Assembly: GCA_944472155.2 (NCBI GenBank) | Contig: OX235271.1 | Location: forward strand, 85,759,256-85,823,255 | DNA: 64,000 bases | From: Trichobilharzia szidati | Taxonomy: Eukaryota; Platyhelminthes; Trematoda; Strigeidida; Schistosomatidae | Direction of reading: 5' to 3' | Part shown: in pieces, positions 46,901 to 55,404 of the stretch | Position numbering within the stretch: position 1 is the stretch's first letter | Layout of the letters: each line of letters opens with the position of its first letter | Program-made: the position numbers and the translations under genes | The notes under the pieces: generated by a model | The model's database searches: none | What the model saw: the letters and a program-made list of their open reading frames with translations, nothing else | What the model was told of the DNA's origin: nothing

Positions 46901-49900
46901 TTTACTCTTCAAAACTAACACTCTACACCTAACCTCAATATTATTCACCATATTATACCACCCAAAAAGGGGCAAAAGACAACTAATGACTACGTCTCGC
47001 AGCCACATCAAGTCGTCGAGTGGAAAGTAATGAGTTCAGCATCCGAGGGTGACATGGAGGAAGTCATATGAGAAGGAAATTGAAGCTTAGATATAAGGCA
47101 GAAGATTTGTATCTCAGGTGGATGATTTTGATGTATTTGTGTTCTCTGAGCTGGATGGTTTACTTGCGAAGCTGTCATTGCCCTTCTAGGCAACATCTTC
47201 AACGCATACTTCAATTTAAAGTGTACCAATACATTATGTAAATTGGAATACAAGCAAATTGTCTAACTAGCTATTATACACCATTATGCAGTGATGCACC
47301 ACGTTTCAAAGTGTACCAGTGAAAAATACGATGCGGAAATGAAGACAATGCAACTTTCCGATGTATTCTACTAATACTGTGGTGAGAGCTGTCTGCTAGC
47401 CAAATTAGTAGACAGCAATTTAGGTCAATGTTTACGTCCCAAATCTTGGTCATAAGAAAAGAACAAGAACAAAGACTAACTCAACAACCAATAACAGCAG
47501 ACTTTGCGTGGGCGGATACGATTCGCAGATATATGGTCTGACCTTTAAAGAAATGGCCACAAAGAGATGACAGAATAACTTTCAGCGAGAAAACAACCAA
47601 TCAGAAGACGCTATTTCTCTGTTAATAATAACGAATAATAATGTACATAAAAATCTATTAATATCTCTTGATTTCTTCAATAAACGACCTGTTGCCTGAC
47701 CCTTGTCTTCTGTCGTTACAATAGTACTGTCGATTGAGAGAAGTCACTTGTATACGATGAAGTCATTGGTCAAATACTCAGAATGAAACTCAATAAAGAT
47801 AGACAGCGAAGCAAGAAAAGTGCTAACTACATCTAATCACCACAATGTGATGGCTAGGAGAATATAAAAATGGAAACTTCAAGGTGACGACATTAAAATA
47901 CAACAGTAAATAAATTTTAACTTATTGAGTAATTATGAGTACTTTAGTTGACCTGGACCTCAAATAAAATTTGTTTATTTACTGTATTTCTTTGAAAATG
48001 TTTCTGCCCTAATGTAGCAGCCATTATTACTTCAATGGACGTGTAGGTGGTTCACTGGTAGAATCCTCGCCAACCATCCACGTGGTTCAGGATTCGACTC
48101 CCGGTCGACACACTCCTAAACCGTGCTCAGTCGGCAGTAAGCTCAGTAAAGACGGAAGAGTTGGGTGTGAAGCTGTCAGCCCCACCTCGTAAGAAAATAC
48201 CAACGTTACTGAAATATCAAGACGTAAGCTAGGACCCCTTTTTTTCACCCGGAATGAAAGATAATTACGTAACTGGCAGTGAAACCTTCAAGATATTCCT
48301 TTTCATTTACAGACAGAGGTATAAAATCATCAGACACTTTTACTGGAATCTAATAATCCAGCACGACAGTATCTGGTACGTTACAATCATTTATGATTCA
48401 GGTTTTTCATGAAAAGAAGCTTCATCCTGTTACAACCCTCTTCAGTAAATTCAACGTTTGAGAATCACTTTGATATGGATAACATGACATGTGTGTACAA
48501 GGTTATATGCACTGTTAAGTAACAATAGTAAACATTGTTTTTTGGAAATTATAATAAAGATCAATTACTTGACATTCTTCATGCCATCCAGGAATTGAGG
48601 AAACATCTTTAGTTGATTCTTCAACAGCTTCTAATTGATCCTTTAAATGATCCCAAACATAATTTACATTTGTAGCATTGAACCAATTATGATTGATTGA
48701 AATACAATCTGTCTAGATGTTGTACATATAGATGTGAATGAATAAATAAATAAAAGACTTTATGATGTTTGAGGATTCAACGAAGATAAACAACTAACTA
48801 TTGCTACCATATCGTTATAAGCATTGAAATGTGTGAAAACAGAGCACAAAGCCGAAAAGTTCTCCAACATGGAATCGATAAACATTTATGTAGTATGTAA
48901 GGATATTGGAGAACAACCACCATAATTGGTTACAGGATTTCATCATGAGCTGACATTAGCTAGAGAACCATTGGAAAACCTCGGAGTACTGGACAACTGT
49001 TCCATCCTAGTTTGAGACTCCTCAACAGTACGCACCCACACAACGGGGTTCGAACCCAGGACCTTCTGGTCACAAGGCGAGCTCGTAGACCATCAAGCCA
49101 CTGGGTCCTCACACCCGATCTGCTGCACCCTACTGCTGACGACTTCCCACTAGAACCCAGGTAACTACCCATCTTCACTTGAAGTCCTGCCTTCACTGCT
49201 TCTTCTGTCAACTTGTTGGCCTTGGAGTGTAGGTCTTCGAGTCTCTTAAGACATGAGACACAAATCGTCCACGAAGTTAAGACCTTATACTGTCTTTTCA
49301 TCATTCCATATCAGATAAATTTATTTTAAATATCACATAGCGATGCAGTATTAACAACTGGATGACGTTTCGAAAATAAATAATTGCTACTCACAATCAT
49401 ATCAGTTTAGTCACACCACTTCACAATTTGTCTTATATATATATATATATATTCTCTCTTTCTCTCCCTGCATCTTGCTCTTGTTGATTGTAGCCACTTT
49501 CTATATCTCCGGCATAGGCGTTACTTCGCCTCTACTAAGTTAAATAACCTGGAAGAAAGCTCAGCCAATGTATTGCATGTAATCACAGAATAGGACGGGA
49601 CAAGGTGAGAGTATTAAAAAGTAATATAGCTATAGTTAGCTAGTTATATTGGCCGTACAAAGCGCACAGCTTCCAAAAGCATCTCTGAACATTATCCGGC
49701 ATGGTTAGTAAAAGAACATTGCAAGACAGTTACTAGCTCCATTCTCGAGTACATGGTGAACTGAAGCCACGCAGCTCCACCAGAGTCATCTTTCAAGATC
49801 ATATCCAAGGTGAGACTGAATGGTACAAACGGCATTAGGTTTCGCATTTGTGTATGACGGAAGCGTTGACAGTTCGTCAATACAACTCCGAACTCTGTTT

Positions 49901-52900
49901 GCGGAAAAAATTTGTCCAGTCTTTAATTTTACCGTGGTCGTTCCCTGTATATTTTTTTTACTTTTAATGATTACTTTGCTTTTACTTCAATAATTAATGT
50001 TCCTTTTATACATTTTCTAACTTTCTTCACACTTGTTAAATGGACACTCAACTACCTTTCTTCTCACTCAATAGCAATTTCAACCTTATCAAATTTCTAA
50101 CCCTTTCTTCCTTTGTGCCATTGAGTATTACATAATTTGTAACTTTTATTTGTACTTTTGAAACCACTTCTGAATAATTATATCAATTATGTCACCCCCT
50201 ATTACTCACTAATAGACTACTATACAATTTTGGTAAATATAAACACGACTGTACAGTCTCTGAAGATGATTTCGTCGACAAAGAAAATTCTCTTCGAGGA
50301 ATTATCTTTTATTTTCTTCATAACTCAATGGGTATTTTCGGTAATATAGTTGGGTGAACAGAGAGGTTTATCACTGAAGCTCCGTTGATCGGTTCAACTC
50401 CACACACATGCAATTGGAATGAAGCAACGTTCATGCTAGAGAAAGTGGCAACAAACAACAGGGGGAAGATGGAGGGAGAGAAAATATATATAAGACGAAT
50501 TGTGATGCCGTGTGACTAAATTGATATGATTATGAGCAGCAATAATGTATGCCCGAGACTTCATCCAGTTACCAATGCTGCACCACTCTGTGATATTTAA
50601 AATAAACTTATCTAATATGGAGTTATATTCTACCACACTGCCCAAGTTCTACACTTATATTAACGTCTTTTCGTCAATTTAACGTATATTTGTCTCACCA
50701 CCGCCCTCCTCACAGTTCGTAGCATGATTCAACCCACTAAAACTAGGAAATGTGAACTTAACAATCTTCTGTTTATGCTTTGTATTTTATTTATTTTTTT
50801 TAAATACAAAATCAGTAGTAAACTTTAACTTGAATTAAAATATGAGTATTTTGCAGAGAGGTGTCGTCGACACACTTACCATATTTACAACCTGATGATA
50901 CCATCCAGATGGGACAAAAACTACTTGCCCAGAATACTGATCAATAATGTAATATTTTACATCTTTATTTATTTTAATGGAACGTATATCAGGAGGTAAC
51001 TTTCCATTTGGTAATAGAAGTTTCTTTTCTTCTCCTGAAATACAAAGAATAAAGCATTTCAACTATAAGCGCTTTAAATGAATGACAACAAAAGAACTCT
51101 TGACAAATCAATTAATTATACAGAATAAAAGGAACACAATAAGTGATCTACCTGATACCTATAAATGGTAAACAAGAAATCATACATAAATGTATGATGC
51201 CAGATACTACTGATTGACTGGTATAAGTAGCTGGATACCACTCAAACCAACCAGTAGTACATGCTAGTCAGATAAAAGTGACCTAAACACCGAACGGCCG
51301 TTTCACTCGTTCAGGACCGAGTGAAACAGCGGCGTATCCGGTTTAACTCGTCTCAGAGAGCAGAGTCACCTCAAACCACCAGAATTCTGACTAGCTGTTT
51401 GGACGAACTGGTAGAGGATGAAAAATATTGTTTTCTGTACATATAATACAGAATGCATATCATTATTACATATTCCCCCCCCCAAATATTAGACTAACAT
51501 CGAAATTCGAATTATACAACAGATTTGGTTTCCTAGATATTTCAATGATGAGGCAAGATGACAGAACAACCAAACGACTAATATTTCTCAGACATATAAG
51601 ATGAACTCTACGCCTAGTGAAATATTGTTTTTTCAGAGCACGTAAAATTCATACGAACGATACACTAATTTATGAGCTTGAGTGCATACAACATTCAGTT
51701 TTCCAGACTCATGGATATCCTGAAAACAGTTGATGAAATCTACCCATTGACTGACTGGTTTCAATGTAAAACTGTGCACCGATGTGCAGCAGTTCGAGTT
51801 GCTACATCCCGTGTAGCACACAAAGCAAGAGAAGAGAGTAAAAGGAAATGCAAAATAGAGACAGTAAACAGAGATATGAGGCAAAAAGAATGATAATATC
51901 AAAGAACAATATAGGTTTATTGGGTATTATAAGTCACAAGAAGTGGATGCATCTGCGCCAGCTATTGGAAACGATTTTGAACCATATCACCAATTGTTTC
52001 CAGTCTTCATTGGTTTTTACCGTCCCGAGGACCCCAACCAGTCAGGAAGTCTACACCTTCCTACGTGGCTGGCTCAAACTAACTGTTATGGATTTTATTG
52101 ACTGATCAAGCCATGTTTTGATTTGATCACCACTGGCTCCTTTCCAACCTGCCAGTTACAATTGCCCGTCGAGGAAGGCAATGGCTAGGCATGCGTAACA
52201 CATATCCTAACCATCTCAGTGGATGTAACTTCACAACCTCGTCTATTGATTTCCCTACCCCCACCTACCTAGCACTCGACACCTAATCACAATATTCCTC
52301 ACCTTATTATACCACCACCTAACACGGGAGATAGAACGCAGACACCTATGATCAAAGATGGATAGCGTTTTCATTTCTTCCATTTTCAATGGCCATGTCT
52401 CACAGTCATAAAGGAGGATAGAGCGAACTGCTGAGCAGTACACACGCCCTTTGCTAGACAGCCGGATATCACGTCCACATCAGAGATGGAGTAAGGTGGC
52501 ATATGCCAAACGAGCCTTCTATATCCGTGCTGAGATTTCGTCAGCAATCAACCCACTGGCAGTGGCTGATGCAACTCCCCAAATAAGTGAAGTGGTCAAC
52601 ACGCTCTACCACTTCACTCCCTATCTTTCAGCTAGGAGTCAATGTAGTCCAGTCCAATTCTGTAGCATCATCTTACATTTGACACAGGAGCGAATCGCAT
52701 GCCAAACATTCGCAGATTGCTGCTCAAGGTGTTCAGAAGACTCTGCATTTTGTCAGCGTCATTGACAAGACATCAACTCAAAGGTGACTAATCATGCAGT
52801 TAACAGAATAAATTCTTCAGTCAGCCTTTTTAAGGAACTTTATCCTATTCTCTAGAAACTTTTCTCCTCCTCTGATCTACGAATTCAACTTTATTGGCTA

Positions 52901-53694
52901 AAATTTTGTACTAGAGTAAAGCTTGAAGATTTAACTGAAAAAAGATAGTTTGTTTATGTTTTGGGGATAATTATTGATTTAAAGAAGTAAATTAAATTTT
53001 AAATAGCACAAACATGCTCAAAAACTATGAATTCTAAAAACACTAACCAGGAGGGAAGAACCACCAACGTTTGTGACCGACTATATTTGCAGACCAACTG
53101 TATGAACGATATACATCAGCATGTAGCGTTGTCCATGTCCCTTTGACGCCTAAGTATACAAATTTAAAGTCATCTGTAACATCATTTCGAAATTCCCAAA
53201 ATTCATTTAACCAATCCGATGAAAAATATTTAGGCAAGAGGAACCATTGATTATTTTCTGTATTACACTTAAAGTAATGCCAATCTTTTAAGTAAAGAAT
53301 ACGATCATCTTTGCCTTGAATTTTATTTCTCCAATATACACAGAAATCATCAACACTGATTTCCTGTGTAGGATGTGTATCGAATTCAATTACAGAACAA
53401 TCTGCTACACATAACTTTTTATCTGTAAATAAAAAGGAATATCACGCTGAATATGATCTACCTGAAATATATTTAAATAAGTTATCTAAATCAATGTGTC
53501 CGTCATCCTCATCATCACAGTTACGCCATGAAGAACATGCTAACCAGTCTTTAGTAAGCCAAGAATCAAATATGCATAATTGATTATTTAGAAGATAGCT
53601 AGATAAAACATTTGTTTGAAAATATATCTAAATGGACATACTTGAGATAAAAATCTGCATAAGTGGTATTCTCGCTCACATTTGTGATCATCAT
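43499..53694 (-). CDS. JMJD4: JMJD4, Fe(II)/2-oxoglutarate lysyl hydroxylase (complete, six exons)
   Basis: Family role: JmjC-type hydroxylase that modifies a lysine in the release factor eRF1 and so promotes translation termination. Exons (minus strand): 53,694-53,642; 53,598-53,462; 53,422-53,048; 51,034-50,880; 48,712-48,569; 43,927-43,499. All introns are GT/AG and phases match, giving 430 codons plus a stop. The protein shows YADF near the start, a family signature FSSDWLNEFW (about 130-139), the iron ligands H164-x-D166 in TLHADVYRSYSWSAN and H235 in VPSGWYHQV, and SINHNWFN just after. The ATG at 53,694 follows an in-frame TAA. The length is close to vertebrate JMJD4. The first two introns are 43 and 39 bp. 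The last three (2,013, 2,167 and 4,641 bp) hold nearly all the repeats. Confidence 0.93.
44149..44601. repeat. SM-alpha-like inverted dimer with 9-bp target-site duplication
   Basis: A truncated minus-strand end (44,152-44,290, including hammerhead-like sequence) is joined to a plus-strand unit (44,291-44,601: head B box GGGTTCGAACCCC, core CTGATGATGAGGGCC, then GGATGAAA). 'atacattag' flanks it at 44,140-44,148 and 44,602-44,610. The mirror arm at 45.5 kb lacks the whole block. The dimer therefore appears to have entered as one unit. Confidence 0.75.
44763..44980 (-). repeat. SM-alpha-like element with best-matching hammerhead-like region
   Basis: On the minus strand: tRNA-like head (CTTGTAACCGGAGGGTCC, GGGTTCGAACCCC), GTACTGATGATGAGTCCC, CAAACTAGGATGAAACAGC, then CAGTACTCCC. 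GTACTG and CAGTAC are exact complements (stem I), and GTCC can pair with GGAT by one wobble. Using this stem I, the core strand is ATGATGA, with A at the position normally C. Confidence 0.7.
44990..45445 (-). mobile_element. PLE GIY-YIG C-terminal fragment
   Basis: The minus strand encodes the end of the endonuclease and C-terminal helix (the IIEHLI-x-IGHSVSTNASFKVI region and IAEALAI), broken at about 45,443. Its 3' non-coding part matches the 11.7-12.2 kb copy. Confidence 0.7.
45885..46115 (+). repeat. SINE-B1 copy
   Basis: B box CGGGGTTCGATCCCCGGCC near 45,935, the same body as 28,033-28,266, and tail 'tgttccactgggaacgtgaa' plus poly-A. Confidence 0.8.
46130..46460 (+). mobile_element. 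RTE-A fragment
   Basis: Degenerate C-terminal coding ('cataagcagctgtctccggtc' block). Confidence 0.5.
46590..46990 (-). mobile_element. RTE-B 3' fragment
   Basis: It matches 24,640-24,960 in order, with no frame left. Confidence 0.55.
47040..47280 (-). mobile_element. PLE 3' tail fragment
   Basis: It carries the TTGCC-TAGAAG-GGCAA stem (about 47,181-47,196, minus strand) and the 'gagctcagagaacaca'-type block of this PLE lineage. Confidence 0.6.
47391..47722 (-). repeat. Solo-LTR-like repeat
   Basis: Minus strand TGTAACGACAGAAGACAAGG ... GACAGCTCTCACCACA, about 330 bp. Confidence 0.65.
48035..48270 (+). repeat. SINE-B1 copy, diverged
   Basis: Head GTAGGTGGTTCACTGGTAGA, B box AGGATTCGACTCCC and the shared body. 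47,722-48,035 and 48,270-48,568 are plain intron. Confidence 0.6.
48569..48712 (-). CDS. JMJD4: JMJD4 exon 5
   Basis: 144 bp (48 codons), 'catctag' before and 'gtaattg' after. It encodes TDCISINHNWFNATNVNYVW to SIPGWHEECQ, matching the conserved SINHNW and WH-x-x-CQ segments of the family. Confidence 0.92.
48930..49165 (-). repeat. SM-alpha-like element in JMJD4 intron 4
   Basis: Minus-strand unit with head (B box GGGTTCGAACCCC) and a decayed core (CTGTTGAGGAGTCTC, GGATGGAAC). An RTE-A scrap follows at 49,170-49,310. Confidence 0.65.
49313..50625 (+). mobile_element. PLE fragment between inverted terminal copies (JMJD4 intron 4)
   Basis: The degenerate GIY-YIG region (49,590-49,920) contains SKRTLQDSY-like and VRQYNSELCLRKKF blocks and several stops. 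A non-coding tail follows. 49,313-49,505 and 50,450-50,625 are inverted copies of one sequence, distantly similar to the arms at 1.2-2.5 kb. An (AT)n run lies at 49,437-49,452. Confidence 0.68.
50880..51034 (-). CDS. JMJD4: JMJD4 exon 4
   Basis: 155 bp between 'tatttcag' and 'gtaagtg'. It encodes GEEKKLLLPNGKLPPDI to QYSGQVVFVPSGWYHQVVNM, including the third iron ligand, H235. Confidence 0.93.
51186..51420. repeat. Repeat E, second copy, with perfect hairpin
   Basis: It contains GTTTCACTCG (51,300-51,309) and its exact complement (51,318-51,327) around an 8-base loop. It lies in JMJD4 intron 3. Confidence 0.55.
51660..52775 (-). mobile_element. RTE-B 3' part and 3' UTR
   Basis: The 3' UTR (51,660-51,940, e.g. 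'gtagcacacaaagcaagaga') and C-terminal coding match 24,395-25,440. The best frame is 52,443-52,255 (RSILLYDCETWPLK). It lies in JMJD4 intron 3, on the same strand as the gene. Confidence 0.7.
53048..53694 (-). CDS. JMJD4: JMJD4 exons 1-3 with 43- and 39-bp introns
   Basis: Exon 1 encodes MMITNVSENTTYADFYL. The split Asn codon AA|C joins exon 2 (YLLNNQLCIFDSWLTKDW...). The split Asp codon G|AT joins exon 3, which carries the H-x-D iron ligands and ends in FFPPG. The 43-bp intron is 53,599-53,641 and the 39-bp intron 53,423-53,461. An alternative acceptor at 53,627 would remove YADF and was not chosen. Confidence 0.92.
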
Positions 53695-53793
53695 TAGAAA
53701 AAAAAGTTATGGAAACAGTCTCTTGCAAGGAATTTGAAAACCAATACCTGAGATAAGAAGAATCAGCAGCATAATTGAGATGAGTTAATTTGA

Positions 53794-54275
53794 TGATATT
53801 AGATAGTTGGAGGCAATCGGCCACAGGAAGCCTTCGACCTAGGTTTCGTGCTAGTTGGCACTCACCAGTCAGCAAGGCGTATCTGCAACCTTGAAGGAAC
53901 TCATGTCCGTTCTGAGATTCGAACCCGCGTCACCCATTGCTGCAGATGAAGACGTTTCCACTGAGCTATTTGGGCTCGCGACTGACCTCCTTTAGGACTG
54001 TAGTGGGTATTTTGATTTGACACTAGTCAGTAACTAGTGTGATGTGTCTAGTCCTTTCTTTGGTGCAGACTGAATTCTATCAGTGCCAACTAGCACGAAA
54101 CCTAGGTCCAAGGCTTCCTTCCAATTGCCTCCAACTATCTAATATCATCAAATCAATGTGCACCGTAATGGTGAGCTACCTAAAATGGTGGCCACATTGC
54201 AAACCTGGCTGATAGAATTCAGTCTGCACCAAAGAAAGGACTAGACACATCACACTAGTTACTAGTGTGATTTTG
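53794..54275. repeat. Fold-back SINE-C directly upstream of JMJD4
   Basis: The arms 53,794-53,862 and about 54,088-54,152 are inverted copies ('gatattagatagttggaggcaat'). A second pair is 54,028-54,090 with 54,211-54,270 ('gactagacacatcacactag' and its complement). The tRNA-like head lies at about 53,905-53,975 on the minus strand (B box GGGTTCGAATCTC). It begins 100 bp upstream of the JMJD4 ATG. Confidence 0.75.
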
Positions 54276-54539
54276 ATTTTTCTGTTGATTAACTGGATCG
54301 AAATGTTCAACCTCTGTTGACATGTCAGCTCCTATTGAGGACGCTTCAACAATCTCTGAGGACCAACTTGATGTAATTTGGTGGACGGTAACTGGCAGTT
54401 TTGGCACCAGTCTTGTGATTCATATCGATTAGATGTTTCGCTAAAGACGAAGTTGTTAGTTTTATCACTTTCATCTATCCATTTTCCACAGTTCATTTGT
54501 TTTTCTAACCATTGACTACCAATCAAAATTAGTCACAGT

Positions 54540-55330
54540 AAATTCAGATAAGCATGTGACAAATTTGTCATTAGTTGAACTTTTAGTGTGTGACAAGGAG
54601 GTACTGTCACTTGGCTTCCATTTTTTTATCCCATTAAACAATATCTCAAACTTAGCAATGGATTCCAAGTTTGACAATCTATATGATCAATTAAGTTCTA
54701 TAGTTTCTATCTCGACAGAGGACCAAAGGTACTTGAAAACTGAATTGGTAAGTGTAGCAAATCAATTCCATAACCCATTTCAAAGAAATTATGTAGCATA
54801 CCCAATATAAATATCCTGAAACGTAATAAAGTATCAGGTGCAGTTATAATGGACACGTGATTATTAAAAAAAAAATGTTGTCCATTCTTAATGATAAAAG
54901 TGAATTCATAACCGACGTCCCTTCTTATGATATCAGAAAACTGGAACGGACAGTAATATCCCACTTATTAAAACTCGGTGGCATGCATGTTTTTTAATAA
55001 ATAAGAGTTTAATTCATTGAAACCCATGGGATCTGACTTTCAAAACCGTTATGGATTACCCAAGATCCAAAAAGTTGACAGTCCACTACGTCCAATTCTC
55101 CCACACACAAAATGACAAAATGGATAGCAGACATTTATAGCCCAGTACCCAATAAATTCGCTCTCAAAGAGATATTTAAACCTGCTAACTGTCCTGTAGA
55201 GATGAATCTAAACTACATGAAAGTGTATCACTGATATAAGAATACAAATAAGGAAATGAGGCAAAAAATAATTCCAGTATGTAGACAATCTATTTTCAAA
55301 AAGTCTCTGATAAAGGAAACTCGACAGCAG
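54540..55330 (+). mobile_element. PLE of another lineage, N-terminal and RT fragments
   Basis: 54,556-54,810 encodes LSLGFHFFIPLNNISNLAMD, the block that precedes the RT in PLEs. Further frames encode a GAVIMD-like motif, KKMLSILNDKSEF and YGLPKIQKVDSPLRPIL (RT motif). It is broken by several frameshifts. It is too diverged from the 55-60 kb copies to be a recent sibling. Confidence 0.7.
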
Positions 55331-55404
55331 TTACGGATAAAACTGAATATCATAGAATTTAAAGTTGTAAAAAAGGAATTGATTCCTAATCACACGCGGA
55401 ACAA

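Noticed and set aside
50158..50349. 63-codon hydrophobic open frame
   Set aside because: It lies in the PLE tail inside JMJD4 intron 4; its Phe/Ile/Tyr bias follows from AT-rich DNA.
53599..53627. Alternative splice acceptor making JMJD4 exon 2 longer
   Set aside because: It keeps frame but removes the conserved YADF start and leaves no upstream exon; the 43-bp intron gives a full protein with a proper ATG.
53588..53875. 95-codon minus-strand open frame over JMJD4 exon 1
   Set aside because: Wrong frame; the exon is read in the adjacent frame (MMITNVSENTTYADF) and the apparent ORF runs through the SINE.
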